A stretch of DNA of 64,000 nucleotides from Ceratodon purpureus (lineage: Eukaryota > Streptophyta > Bryopsida > Pseudoditrichales > Ditrichaceae): NCBI GenBank assembly GCA_014871385.1, contig CM026426.1, positions 73,956,303 to 74,020,302 of the forward strand, read 5' to 3'. A model generated the notes under the pieces. It had not been told where the DNA came from, made no database searches, and saw only the letters and a program-made list of their open reading frames with translations. Positions within the stretch are counted from its first letter, which is position 1. Each line of letters begins with the position of its first letter. This document shows, in pieces, positions 10,426 through 20,600 of this stretch. A program made the position numbers and the translations under genes.

Positions 10426-12337
10426 TTTACTCTTTGCACATTGAAGGCCATTTCGAGTCAAGAATGAAATCTGATGCAGCATATCCTTATGTCTTCACTA
10501 CAATTTAAATGCCCAGAACTACATGGCCGATATGATAGGAAAATATCCTTAGATGCAAGTATTCAGGAAGTCAAAAAATGATACGGTTACGATGTGGAAA
10601 TAATACCTTCTATAGTCAGGATTTCCGCACTGTGTGTTTCTGCCCGCTCCAGTTATCTCCACTAGCCGTTTGCTGCGCTTCCTTCCAAGTCATCGTACAT
10701 CATTGTCACCCAATCCAAATGGAGGAATACAAGTGCTCCAAACAGGCTTACGTATACCCAGTAGTATACGTGTGTTTGCACAGTAAAGGAAACTACATTT
10801 CATTCACAAAATCATGTATGCGTTGGAGATCATATTGAGAAGGTGGAAGAGAGTGAGGGACAATGCTAATTGAAATCCGCTTTACTTTTTCTTTCTTGTT
10901 TCAATACACCGAGGTACTTACATTCACTCTTTCCAACCATAACCGTATACCAATATTGTCCACCGAATATGTAATGTATAGAAACTTACCAGTGAGGTTG
11001 GACACGTAGTACGACCTTCTTTGTCACAATCAAATATTGGAGATGAGTGCAGAAACCAAGGAACTCTCTGAAGTATCTAGACTCAATTGCGAATTGCGTT
11101 TTTTTTTGCAAAGGCTTGCAAAAGCCATATCCGTGTTTGAACCTACTTTGTCTGGCCATGGCTTGCAAGTGGGTCTCCAGGTTTTATTAGCCGTTTTTTT
11201 TCACCTAGCCGTGTCAAATTAAATGATTGGGATTAGCCGTTTAATTTGACACGTAGGGATTAGGTTCACGAATCATTTAATTTGACACATGGTTCACGAA
11301 TCATTTAATTTGACACATAGGCTCGTTGGGATTAGGTTCACGTCGAGACTCATGTAGACTCTTCGTCCCGACTCTCAACTATCGGACTCGGGAAGATTGT
11401 ATCATGATGGTGCCGGCCTTCATGTGATGGTTATACAGTTGGCTACACAGCAGTAGTCAGTGGCATGGAACAGAATTGAGACGGTTATTGTCGTTTTTGG
11501 TACGCGAAGTATCCTGATTAAAATAATGTTGAAGTTGACATGGGTAGTTTTAGAGACATTATCGGGTCCCATATCCACTCTGCCAGAACCTGGTAGATAA
11601 TAGGTCATTGGTGAACTTGGTGCGATCTGATAACTCTCGTTCCGATGCCTCACACCAGCAACCAGTGGCCTTTTTGAAGATATTGGACACTTGTTTAGCA
11701 GTACTGAATTTTCAAACAATGGAACTGATATGAACGAAACAAACATTCATCAAGAATGGTGAGAACATCTCAGAAATCTCTTATAGAAAGCAAGAGAAGA
11801 AATTCATTACAGAACTTTCCAAACAAGGTAAGCTTCCGAGTGTGATGACTGTCACAATATTTTGAGTGTGGTATAGTCACATATGACGACTCACATAAAA
11901 AACAGACCACTTGAAAATCAACGCTAAATACAATTTGAAGGTGAACCATGTATGCCGAAATTCCCTCTTGTATACATTTGCACCTCATTGCTCTATCCTG
12001 GCAGAGTCGCCTGTATCAGCACCAAATTTGACTGATGGTTGCTCTACACTGTGTCAAAATTGCCTCGATCAATACCTGAACACTTATGTAAATGAACCGA
12101 ACATTGTGAATCTTGTGACGATCTTTCCAATGTTTACATTGTTGTCGAGTCGCACCTAAAGCTCCACAGCGAAAAGGTGCATTTAGTTACCCATTCGAAG
12201 AGTACAGCGCCACTGCAAAAGCTGGGGATGAGGATTTACGCAATTGCTTCACGACATACATAGTTATCTCCTATACATCGCGTTGAAGGTGGATGTCATG
12301 ATCAACTCTGGCAGTGTGACCTGCACGAACGTTGACT
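10426..12337. other. Intergenic region with short repeats
   Basis: No supported gene. Between about 11210 and 11340 the 16-mer TCATTTAATTTGACAC appears twice directly and once inverted, with repeated GATTAGGTTCACG around it. This is probably the remnant of a small foldback or a local duplication. Confidence 0.4.
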
Positions 12338-12862
12338 TCAGCTGTGCCATGAGAATGACCGACGAAGCGCCACATTGCGTGCGCCCTGGACAATAGAAGA
12401 CAGAGTTTGTATCACGGATTGTGCGATGGCTGCCTTCACCTGCCCTCGCTTCGGAGCTGCAGGCCTTTTCGGCCTCGCGGCAGCCTGCAGCGTCGCCAGA
12501 TTGCGCTTCGGTGGCGTCCTCCCACTTCCCAACGGGTCAATAAGCCCGGCTCTCACCTCTACCTTTGGTATCTTCACCACTGACGCCGTCCTCGGTTTCT
12601 GATCGAACCCGTTCACAGTCACATACCCAGCTCCTGACATTCTCCCTTCCATTTCTACGTCAGCTCTTCTCAGGTTAGCTTGAGATGAAACACAATTACC
12701 TGTTAGAAGATCCTGTGGCACGAGAGGCGCTCTATCTTTGGTTGCTGAACACGGACAACGACCATGGCCATTTATGACCAGCCTAGATGTCTTGTTGATC
12801 ACGTACTCCCTACCGACATGCGCCTCAAGCTTCCACTCTCCTTTGGATTCACTTAAATTCAT
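12338..12862 (-). CDS. Hypothetical basic protein
   Basis: A 174-residue frame with an ATG at 12860-12862. The C-terminal half is rich in Ala, Arg, Lys and Pro (residues about 105-145) and GC-richer than its surroundings, which favours real coding sequence. I recognise no family, signal peptide or membrane segment. It could be one exon of a larger gene or a chance frame. Confidence 0.35.
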   Translation of the reverse strand: MNLSESKGEWKLEAHVGREYVINKTSRLVINGHGRCPCSATKDRAPLVPQDLLTGNCVSSQANLRRADVEMEGRMSGAGYVTVNGFDQKPRTASVVKIPKVEVRAGLIDPLGSGRTPPKRNLATLQAAARPKRPAAPKRGQVKAAIAQSVIQTLSSIVQGARNVALRRSFSWHS

Positions 12863-13649
12863 CGTCCTGGTTCGTTAAGGTCTGGAGCTTCGTACCTCCT
12901 CCAATCTCCATACAGCTTTTCTCTTCTGATCAATCATTTATCGCGTGAGTCCCTCATTGATCTGCCGTAGGGTCAATTCAACGAAAAAACTTCAGGAATG
13001 TACAGTAATTCGTCCTTGCTTATAAACATAAATATGATGAGATGCGATGATATCTGGGTAGTTGTAGATGATGATCCTAGCTGAGCAAACAATGGTTGTA
13101 GGTAGTGACAATGATTTCTATAAGCGTCGGGGTACTCCTGTGTGATGTTACGAACACTTGACCTTGCAATGAGTTATTATCTCTCAATGTGAACAAGCAT
13201 GAGTAATATTGATGAGTAGCGAGAGGGTTATTATCTGATTTAGTTTCTTACATCTACCGATTCACTTCAATTGGCGTGCATCATGGGTATGTCAGAGTAT
13301 TTGCGTCCCATGCAGCTATTTGCAGTGCAAGGCATGATGATTTCAATCATGAACAAAGTTGTGATCCATATCATGGAAGTCTGAACCTTCAATTCCGTCC
13401 ACGGCATGGACGTACGACACCTATACTGTAGCTGCCAAGCCATGATACTTTTGCGGATAAGATTTCGGTCAACTGGCGAGAAGGCGCTTCTCGATTGTCA
13501 AATGGAGAATTGAACAAAGTCAATGAAGCTTGGAGGTCAACAATATCACTCAAATCTGCCAAGACACTTGTTGCAGTTCTCATGGAAAGAACCATCTAGT
13601 CACCAGACACTGGTCATCGTTTTCGAATGGATTCTGGTTTATGTTTTAT
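12863..13649. other. Intergenic region left of the Copia element
   Basis: No gene or repeat that I can support. Confidence 0.35.
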
Positions 13650-13654
13650 CATAC

Positions 13655-13876
13655 TGTTGCGATAATGGGCTGCAGAGGCAGCAAGTGTATTAGCCCTCAA
13701 ATGAGAGACTGAATAATGAATGTGATTACACATGAAGTGAACTGTATATGTACAACTCTCCGACTTCTAATTAAGCCGTAGTAATCTGACTAACCAGTAA
13801 TATAAAGGTTATCTACAGTGGATGAAAGAGGGTGGATGAAACAGCGAGGATGAGAAACATTTGACATATTTCTACA
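13655..13876 (-). repeat. 3' LTR of the Copia element
   Basis: A 222-bp repeat, TG...CA on both strands, 221/222 identical to 19367-19588. It is the 3' LTR because gag-pol runs on the minus strand. Confidence 0.95.
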
Positions 13877-13885
13877 CCCCCTCTC
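13877..13885 (-). other. Polypurine tract
   Basis: Reads GAGAGGGGG on the minus strand, directly before the 3' LTR. This is the expected plus-strand DNA priming site of the element. Confidence 0.8.
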
Positions 13886-13981
13886 GAGCTGAGAATCCCT
13901 AATTTGGACTCAGTGTAAGTTCCGCGTGAAGAGAGGAAGAGCTCGTTGCGTGGGAGGAACTTCGTTGTTGTTCGAAGCAGC

Positions 13982-14747
13982 ATGGACGATCGTGTCACAG
14001 TAGTAAGTCGTGGTGTTGTTTCTCTTGAAATATCTTCATGCTGTCCTTGAACTTCAATTTGGAGACTAATTGTGTTGGTGGGTTGAGCAGCGAGAAGCAG
14101 CCTGGGGTTGTCTCCGAGCGATCGCCTTGCTGTTGAAGACTATTTTTGTGTCGCTCTTCAATATCGTTGATGCTGCGGTGGTGCGTCGTGAACGTGTTGT
14201 TTTGGCGAGTGTTGAGCGCGATGCAGTGGACAGACCGGAGTATCCTGAGATCGGAGGTTAGGGTTCTGAGTTTTCTATTGGTTTCTAAATTGGGTTGTGG
14301 ACTGTATAATTGTATTCGGTTTGTCTATGTCCATAACCTAGGATTTAGGGTTTAGTTGCTTCGATGTGTGGGTGTTTCTAGAGTAAAGTCCTAGGGTTAT
14401 GTATTTTCCTAGGGTTTGGGGTCTGTTAATTCTAATTGTCTGTGTCTGGTTCAGTTGTAGGGATCAAGGAGGATGGTGGTCCTATCATAGGAAGAATTGG
14501 TGGAGGAAAGGCTATGTGCGAGCATTGTGATGATTTCTGGTTCGACCCTCCTCCAGTTGTTCTGGCCGAGTATAACACTAAAGTCGCTGGACAGAGAGGC
14601 AAGAAATTTTACGCTGTGAAGAAAGGGACGAAACCTGGGATTTACGCTACTTGGAGGGAATGTGAAGACAAGGTGAAACATTTCTCCGGAGCAGAGTTCA
14701 AGGGTTTCCAGACCTATAATGACGCAGTTAAGTTCATGGAAGAATAG
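13982..14747 (+). CDS. Antisense cargo gene with an RNase H1 N-terminal hybrid-binding domain
   Basis: Three exons join in frame: 13982-14002, 14091-14256 and 14455-14747 (480 nt, 159 residues). Introns start GTAAGT and GTTAGG and both end CAG. Exon 2 encodes a partly hydrophobic N-terminal region. Exon 3 has a C-x2-C pair, then K-K-F-Y-A-V-K-K-G, G-I-Y-x-T-W-x-E-C, F-x-G-A-x-F-K-G-F and a final acidic helix. That is the RNase H1 hybrid-binding (viroplasmin-like) fold, which binds RNA:DNA hybrids or dsRNA. No RNase H catalytic domain follows. The gene lies inside the Copia element on the opposite strand, 58 bases from the gag-pol stop. The retained introns fit an antisense position, since they are not splice signals in the retroelement transcript. 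It is probably a captured host gene. Confidence 0.72.
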
Positions 14748-14805
14748 CTCGGGAGAGAGCTTAGGATCGGAGGGTTCTGTCTAGGCAGCATGTTTTGGGA
14801 GTTTG

Positions 14806-17800
14806 TTAGTCAGAGATTGATGAGTAGCTGGTAAGTCCTAGCTTAGCTCTGTGAAGTTCGAACTTCTGTCTACCTAGGTTTTTTGTGAATATATCTGCGG
14901 GTTGTAAATCTGTTGAAACGTAATCAACTTTAATTTGACCCGATTCTACTTTCTCTCTGATGAAATGATGGTGCACTTCTATATGTTTAGTTCTTGCATG
15001 AAATACAGGGTTTTTTGCTAGTTTAATTGCTGATTGGTTGTCACACTGTATTGTTAGGGTATAGGGTTTTAGATCGTTTTCTATGGCACTACTGTCAGAA
15101 GTTAGGGAAAGAGAAGGAGTTTTGGAGGATGATAGCACACCTGTCTCGGTAAGGAGTCGCCTCAACCAGGTTGCTTCAGACGCAGCAGTAGATAGGCTAG
15201 CATATTCCGATTCGGTAGAGGATTTCGCTACGGTTTGCTGCCTCTTTGATTGCCAGGTGATAGCAGCACCTGCCATTAGAAAGCAGTATCCTCCAGTAGA
15301 TCGCCTAGTTTCGGGGCAGGAAGCCCAGTCCGCGTCCGAGAAACCTTGGACTTGTGAGTCGTGGTTGCGTCTGTACAGGAGGCCATAGTCAGAGGTCTTG
15401 TGCACATAGCGAAGGATGTGATGGACGGCTTCGAGATGTGATCGCTGTGGAGCTGCCATAAATCTCGAAACTGAAGAAACTGCGAAGCTTAAGTCGGGAC
15501 GCGTTGTGGTAAGAAAGATCAATTTTTCTACTTTTCTGCAGTAGTCAGTTGTGTCTACCGAAGGGGTTTCCATATCTGTAGATAGTAGCAGTCGTGCTGG
15601 GAGTGGAACATGTTCTGTGTTTGAATGTTGCATACTAAATTCTCGTAGCATATCTTGTACATATGTATGCTGAGTGAGAAATAAACCCTGGTGCGTTGTT
15701 TTGAATTCGATGCCAAGATATTTGGAGATGAGTCCTAGGTCAGTGATGTCGAATTCCTCTTTAAGTTTTTGTTTTAACCTGTGAATCTCCTTTGTGTTCG
15801 GTCCGGTGACAAACAGGTCATCAACGTAAACTACAAGTACTGTTCTATTTCTGCCTGTGCCCATGTAGTAGAGATTGTAGTCGCTATGGGACCTAATCAT
15901 TCCAATTGACTTGAGGTATGTGTCTATCCTCTCATACCACATCCTAGGGCTTTGTTTTAAACCATATAAGGATTTTTGTAACTTGCAAACTAGATGTTCT
16001 TGCCCTGGTGTTGTAAAACCTGGCGGTTGTTCCATGTAAACCTCTTCGTTTAGGATTCCATAAAGGAAGGCAGTTTTGACGTCTAAGTGATGGATTTCGT
16101 GACCCTGTCTTGCAGCCGTGGCAGCTAGGGAACGAATTGTAGACCATTTAACAACTGGAGCAAATACTTCTTCGAAATCAATCCCAAATTTCTGCTCATA
16201 CCCTTTGGCTACGAGCCGTGCCTTGTGTCTTGGTGGCTGTCCATTTATCCCTGGTTTGGTTTTAAAAATCCAGCGCGCACTGATGGTTTTCTTCCCGCTT
16301 GGTAAGGGTACCAATGTCCATGTGTTGTTTTTCTGAATTGAATTCAACTCGTCTTGCATAGCAGAGCTCCATTCCGGATTGCTTAGTGCCTGGTCTAGCG
16401 TGATATCATCTGAGGGCATAGGGGTCAGATTCTGTGACATGGAGATGTCGAAGTCGTCGGGAGTAATGGTTAATATGTAATCATCTAATCTAACACTCTG
16501 CTTGCGAAACCGGGAAGATCTCCTTGGTGGTTCCGGTAGGAAAGGTTGGATAGTGTCGATGGGATCTACTTGCGGGAAGGTTTCAGGTTCTAAAGGTGAC
16601 TGTTGCTCTGTAGGGCTAGGAGTTCGAGGAACAGGAGGCTCCGATGGAGGAAGCGACATCGTAGTTTCAGAAGGTGCTGTGACTAGCTGATGGGGGATCA
16701 TAGAGTTTAATTCAAGGAAGGAGCGAAGGATATCATCTTGAGGTGAAGGTAACTCTTTCTGATTGGGTATTCCTGTTTCTGCTTCCAAGAAGTGTACATC
16801 TCTAGATATAATGATTTTTCTAGAGTTATAGTCGTAGCATCTGTAGGCTTTAGATTGGGAGTCATATCCTACAAGGATCATTCTAATGGCTTTGGGTTCT
16901 AACTTTTTTGTGTTTTGGATGTGGACAAATGCAGTGCAACCGAAGGTACGCAGATGTGAGAGATTGGGTACCTGGCCGGTATAAAGCTGGATTGGCGTGA
17001 CTTTATGTAGAGCTCGGTGAGGGACACGGTTGGAGATATAATTCGCAGTGCGAACAGCTTCTTCCCATAGATAGGTAGGTAGGTTGCTGCTGAACAAGAG
17101 TGTTCGCATAGTCTCACATAAATATCGGTTCTTGCGTTCCGATATTCCGTTCTGTTGAGGTGTCCTTGCAGCAGTTAAATGTCTTCGAATACCTGCCTGC
17201 TTGCAGTATTGAATAAAATCCGAGGATAGATATTCCCCTCCTCGATCTGAGCGGAGGCAGGATAATTTTTCCCCAGATTCTTTTTCTACCATGTGTCTAA
17301 AGTCTTTGAAAGTTTCGAAAGTTTCACTCTTGCGGTTTAAAAAATAAACCCAAGAGTATCTGGTATAGTTGTCTATGAATGTGAGAATGTAGCGAGAACC
17401 AGATAAGGAGATAGGTAGGGGACCACATAAGTCAGAATGTACCAGTTGAAGTGGTCGGGTTGTAGGAGTTAAACTGACCTTGGGAATGGGATGTCTATGA
17501 TGCTTGCCCAGGATGCAGGATTCGCAATTGGGGCGAATGAGTGGAAGACGCGGGATGCCAGTAGCCATTTCCTGATGTGAGAGCCGGTACAGTGACTGGA
17601 AATTGAGGTGGGCGGTTCTTTTGTGCCACAATTGAGCATCGGATTCGGTTGAGGCTGTAGTGGTCAAGTTTACAGATTGGTAGGGTAGCTTGAGGTTGCG
17701 GTCTCCCTTAATTGTAGTATCTAATCTGTAGAGACTATTTCTCTCTTGTCTGCTTCCTGTGTACAGGATTCTGCGTGGATTTGTAGCAGAGAAGATCCAG

Positions 17801-19260
17801 CAATTGCGTGGACCGAAGAGAGTGTAATAACCTGAATCAGCGAACTTTCCTACGGACAAGAGGTTCTTTACCATACCAGGTACGTAATAAACATTGTCAA
17901 TTGCTTTATTGTTTTCAACTGTAGCACTTCCTTTTCCTGAAATTGGAAGGGAATTTCCACCTGCTGTTGTGACACTAGAATTTGGAGCCTTTTCTAAGTT
18001 AGAAAGTAGTTCCAAATTGCCTGTAACATGAGCTGTAGCCCCGCTATCTAAGTACCAGCTTTGGGGACTACTATGATTTTTTACCTCTGCTGCGCAGACT
18101 TCGAATACTTCTGCCAGCGCAATATCTTCGCTAGCTTTCTGATCATCTGTCTGTTGTTGCTCAGATAGATTCGCGGAGTGGGGAGCACGCCAGCGGGCTG
18201 CACCAGATGTGGAGCTGAGTTCCAGCTCGCGAACTTTCTCTCTGAGTAGGCGAACCTCGCACTTGTCTGCCCAATGGAACGGACTTCCACAGACATGGCA
18301 GTAAGTAAAAGAATCCGTGGAGGCTCGTGGAGAACTGGAGCGATATGGAGGTCGAGAAGCTTGGGTACCTCGCTGGCCTGACTGGAAAGAGTTGCTGCGC
18401 GTACCAGCAGGGGAATTTGCTCCTCGGTATGAGGTAAAGCTTCTTCCCCTTGGTTTAAAATTTCGACGAGAGTAATTTCCCCCATACTGTCCGGAAAATA
18501 AAATGTCTTGCTGTAGAGATAGGGCTTGTTCTCTGTCTTCGAGTTCCCTATCTCTGAATCTAATGCCGTCTTCTTGCAGGAGCAATCCTTCAAGCTCCTC
18601 GAAGGAGGGAGCACGTTCTCTGCCAGAGATCATTTGGCGGAATATTCCCCAACTTGGTGGAAGACTGGTAAGTACTCTATCTACGAGTTCTTCATCTGGA
18701 ATTAGAACTCCTATGTTTGCAAGTTGCCCTACCAGAGTACTGATAGTGGCTAAGTGAGAATCTAGACTAGTTTTCTCAGTCATTTTCAAGCTGTAAAGTT
18801 GAGATTTAAGGCTAAGACGTCTATTCATACTACTAGACTCATACAGATCTCTCAACTTGGTCCAGATGCGTCTAGGGTCCGTCATATTCATGACATGGGG
18901 TAGAATAGAGTCTTTTACCGTAGGTACAATGATGCGAGTCGCTTTGAATCTCTGATCTTGAAGGTTGGTTGCTGGCTGTGATAGAGCAGGAGCAGGGACG
19001 GTCGGAGCAGGAGCATTGGTTGGTGCAGGGGTGCTGACTTCGGCTGCGCCTCCGGAGTCTGCTTCGCCAGAGACCGTAGAATCTGCAGTGTGAGTGGAAG
19101 CGGAGGTAGGAGAGATAGGTAGTGTCTCAGGTGAGACGACTTGCCAGAGTCTCTCTCCTTGAAGTAAAGTTCTCATCTTGTATGCCCAGATGGCATAGTT
19201 TGATGAGCCCTGAAGTTTAGTACTCTCCGGGATCTCTCTACCTGATAGAGAGGATTCCAT
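14806..19260 (-). CDS. Copia gag-pol polyprotein
   Basis: An intact 1,484-residue frame. In order: a gag region; a zinc knuckle C-x2-C-x4-H-x4-C near residues 320-333; the aspartic protease D-S-G-A near 404; the pre-integrase H-x3-H/C-x2-C module near 545-585; the integrase DDE core (H-S-D-L near 607, S-D-R-G-G-E-Y near 668, S-E-R-K-N near 710); reverse transcriptase with Y-V-D-D near 1146; and RNase H with D-A-D-W near 1305. The protease-integrase-RT-RNase H order defines Ty1/Copia. The product forms virus-like particles, reverse transcribes the element RNA and inserts the DNA. There is no stop or frameshift, so it is probably competent. Confidence 0.96.
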   Translation of the reverse strand: MESSLSGREIPESTKLQGSSNYAIWAYKMRTLLQGERLWQVVSPETLPISPTSASTHTADSTVSGEADSGGAAEVSTPAPTNAPAPTVPAPALSQPATNLQDQRFKATRIIVPTVKDSILPHVMNMTDPRRIWTKLRDLYESSSMNRRLSLKSQLYSLKMTEKTSLDSHLATISTLVGQLANIGVLIPDEELVDRVLTSLPPSWGIFRQMISGRERAPSFEELEGLLLQEDGIRFRDRELEDREQALSLQQDILFSGQYGGNYSRRNFKPRGRSFTSYRGANSPAGTRSNSFQSGQRGTQASRPPYRSSSPRASTDSFTYCHVCGSPFHWADKCEVRLLREKVRELELSSTSGAARWRAPHSANLSEQQQTDDQKASEDIALAEVFEVCAAEVKNHSSPQSWYLDSGATAHVTGNLELLSNLEKAPNSSVTTAGGNSLPISGKGSATVENNKAIDNVYYVPGMVKNLLSVGKFADSGYYTLFGPRNCWIFSATNPRRILYTGSRQERNSLYRLDTTIKGDRNLKLPYQSVNLTTTASTESDAQLWHKRTAHLNFQSLYRLSHQEMATGIPRLPLIRPNCESCILGKHHRHPIPKVSLTPTTRPLQLVHSDLCGPLPISLSGSRYILTFIDNYTRYSWVYFLNRKSETFETFKDFRHMVEKESGEKLSCLRSDRGGEYLSSDFIQYCKQAGIRRHLTAARTPQQNGISERKNRYLCETMRTLLFSSNLPTYLWEEAVRTANYISNRVPHRALHKVTPIQLYTGQVPNLSHLRTFGCTAFVHIQNTKKLEPKAIRMILVGYDSQSKAYRCYDYNSRKIIISRDVHFLEAETGIPNQKELPSPQDDILRSFLELNSMIPHQLVTAPSETTMSLPPSEPPVPRTPSPTEQQSPLEPETFPQVDPIDTIQPFLPEPPRRSSRFRKQSVRLDDYILTITPDDFDISMSQNLTPMPSDDITLDQALSNPEWSSAMQDELNSIQKNNTWTLVPLPSGKKTISARWIFKTKPGINGQPPRHKARLVAKGYEQKFGIDFEEVFAPVVKWSTIRSLAATAARQGHEIHHLDVKTAFLYGILNEEVYMEQPPGFTTPGQEHLVCKLQKSLYGLKQSPRMWYERIDTYLKSIGMIRSHSDYNLYYMGTGRNRTVLVVYVDDLFVTGPNTKEIHRLKQKLKEEFDITDLGLISKYLGIEFKTTHQGLFLTQHTYVQDMLREFSMQHSNTEHVPLPARLLLSTDMETPSVDTTDYCRKVEKLIFLTTTRPDLSFAVSSVSRFMAAPQRSHLEAVHHILRYVHKTSDYGLLYRRNHDSQVQGFSDADWASCPETRRSTGGYCFLMAGAAITWQSKRQQTVAKSSTESEYASLSTAASEATWLRRLLTETGVLSSSKTPSLSLTSDSSAIENDLKPYTLTIQCDNQSAIKLAKNPVFHARTKHIEVHHHFIREKVESGQIKVDYVSTDLQPADIFTKNLGRQKFELHRAKLGLTSYSSISD

Positions 19261-19354
19261 ACTGTAGAGATAGGATAGGGTTGAGTGAGGATAAGGAGAG
19301 GAGAGACGAGAAGGAAGGATTCAGAGAAAGTGAGGATCTAGCTAATGAGCAGAT

Positions 19355-19366
19355 GCTCTGATACCA
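19355..19366 (-). other. Primer-binding site for initiator tRNA-Met
   Basis: Minus-strand TGGTATCAGAGC directly abuts the 5' LTR. This is the standard Copia site pairing with the 3' end of initiator tRNA-Met. Confidence 0.92.
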
Positions 19367-19588
19367 TGTTGCGATAATGGGCTGCAGAGGCAGCAAGTGT
19401 ATTAGCCCTCAAATGAGAGACTGAATAATGAATGTGATTACACATGAAGTGAACTGTATATGTACAACTCTCCGACTTCTAATTAAGCCGTAGTAATCTG
19501 ACTAACCAGTAATATAAAGGTTATCTACAGTGGATGAAAGAGGGTGGATGAAACAGTGAGGATGAGAAACATTTGACATATTTCTACA
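19367..19588 (-). repeat. 5' LTR of the Copia element
   Basis: A 222-bp LTR next to the primer-binding site. It should contain the promoter of gag-pol. It differs from the 3' LTR only at 19557. Confidence 0.95.
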
Positions 19589-19961
19589 CATACTTCATAT
19601 TAAACGTCACTAGTATACCTTTATGACCTTTTAGGTCGACTTCACACCCGATTTCACTACCAGCAAGCTTGACGTCCGTGACTGATTAATTTAGTAAAAA
19701 GGGAGCTCAGGCGACAGAGAATTGACTCATCGACCTCCCTCGGAGAGTTCCGGAGTCTTAGCGGCTTGGTCAGTCACTCGGGTCACATACGACGAATTGG
19801 GGGCCCACGAGATTTGAGAGCTGTGCACGCTGCGAACAGAGATGGATGGTTCCATCGGGCCCTTCGTGCCATGCTGGAGTGTCTCCCCTGATGACGTGTA
19901 TTTCTACAGCTGCTGATTGGGACGTGAAGTAACATGTCCCGTAAATTACCATCTGTTGGTT

Positions 19962-20600
19962 TAGCCGTCCGATATCGTATGTACTGCGCGGTGCGATGGG
20001 GTTCTTCGAGATGTAGTCCCAGATGCGAATTATTGTCCGGCATCTCGTTCGACGACTGTCTCGAGGACGCGTGAGCAGATCCCATTTGATGCTCATTTCG
20101 TTTGCGAGGATGTTTTGTTGTGGATGAAATTTTGTGTGTGCGGTTTCTGTTATCTCGATGAATGTAGTATGGGCCGGAATTTCTTGGGGTAGCCGTCCGA
20201 TATCGGATGTTTGGGACGGTGCGATGGTCTCCTCGTTATGCCCGGCATCTGCTTCGACGACTATCTCGACGACGCGTTAGTAGATCCCATTGGATGCTCA
20301 TTTCGTTTGAGAAGATGATTTTTTGTGGATGAAAATTCTCCAGCATGATTTCTGTTCTTTGGATGAATGTGTTATGATCTGGAATTTCTTCGACTAGCCG
20401 TCCGATATCCTATTCAGTGGACGATGCGATGGGCTTCTTCATTCTGCCCGGCATGTGGTTCGACGATTGCCTCGACGACGCGTGAGCAAATCCCATTGGG
20501 TGCTCATTTCTTCCAAGATGATGATTTGTTGTGGATGAAAACTCTTGGGCATGGTCTCTGTTATATGGATAAATGTATCGTGGACAGAAATTGTCAAATT
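19962..20600. repeat. Three diverged ~200-bp tandem repeats
   Basis: Units start at the shared word TAGCCGTCCGATATC at 19962, 20190 and 20395 (periods 228 and 205). Each contains, in order, versions of GCCCGGCATCT, TTCGACGA, GACGCGTGAGCA, CCCATTGGATGCTCATTTC and a GATGAATGT block. The repeats are diverged and have no consistent frame. They could be subterminal repeats of a DNA transposon or a small satellite. Confidence 0.8.

Larger units (their letters stand above)
13655..19588 (-). mobile_element. Full-length Ty1/Copia LTR retrotransposon with an antisense cargo gene
   Basis: The element is 5,934 bp and bounded by 222-bp LTRs. The target-site duplication CATAC lies at 13650-13654 and 19589-19593. 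Read on the minus strand the order is 5' LTR, primer-binding site, a 1,484-codon gag-pol, about 920 bp of extra sequence, polypurine tract, 3' LTR. The LTRs differ at one position (C at 13845, T at 19557) and gag-pol has no stop, so insertion is recent and the element may be active. The extra sequence carries an intron-containing gene on the opposite strand. Confidence 0.95.

Noticed and set aside
18081-18614. A 177-codon frame overlapping gag-pol
   Set aside because: It is another reading frame of the intact gag-pol coding sequence.
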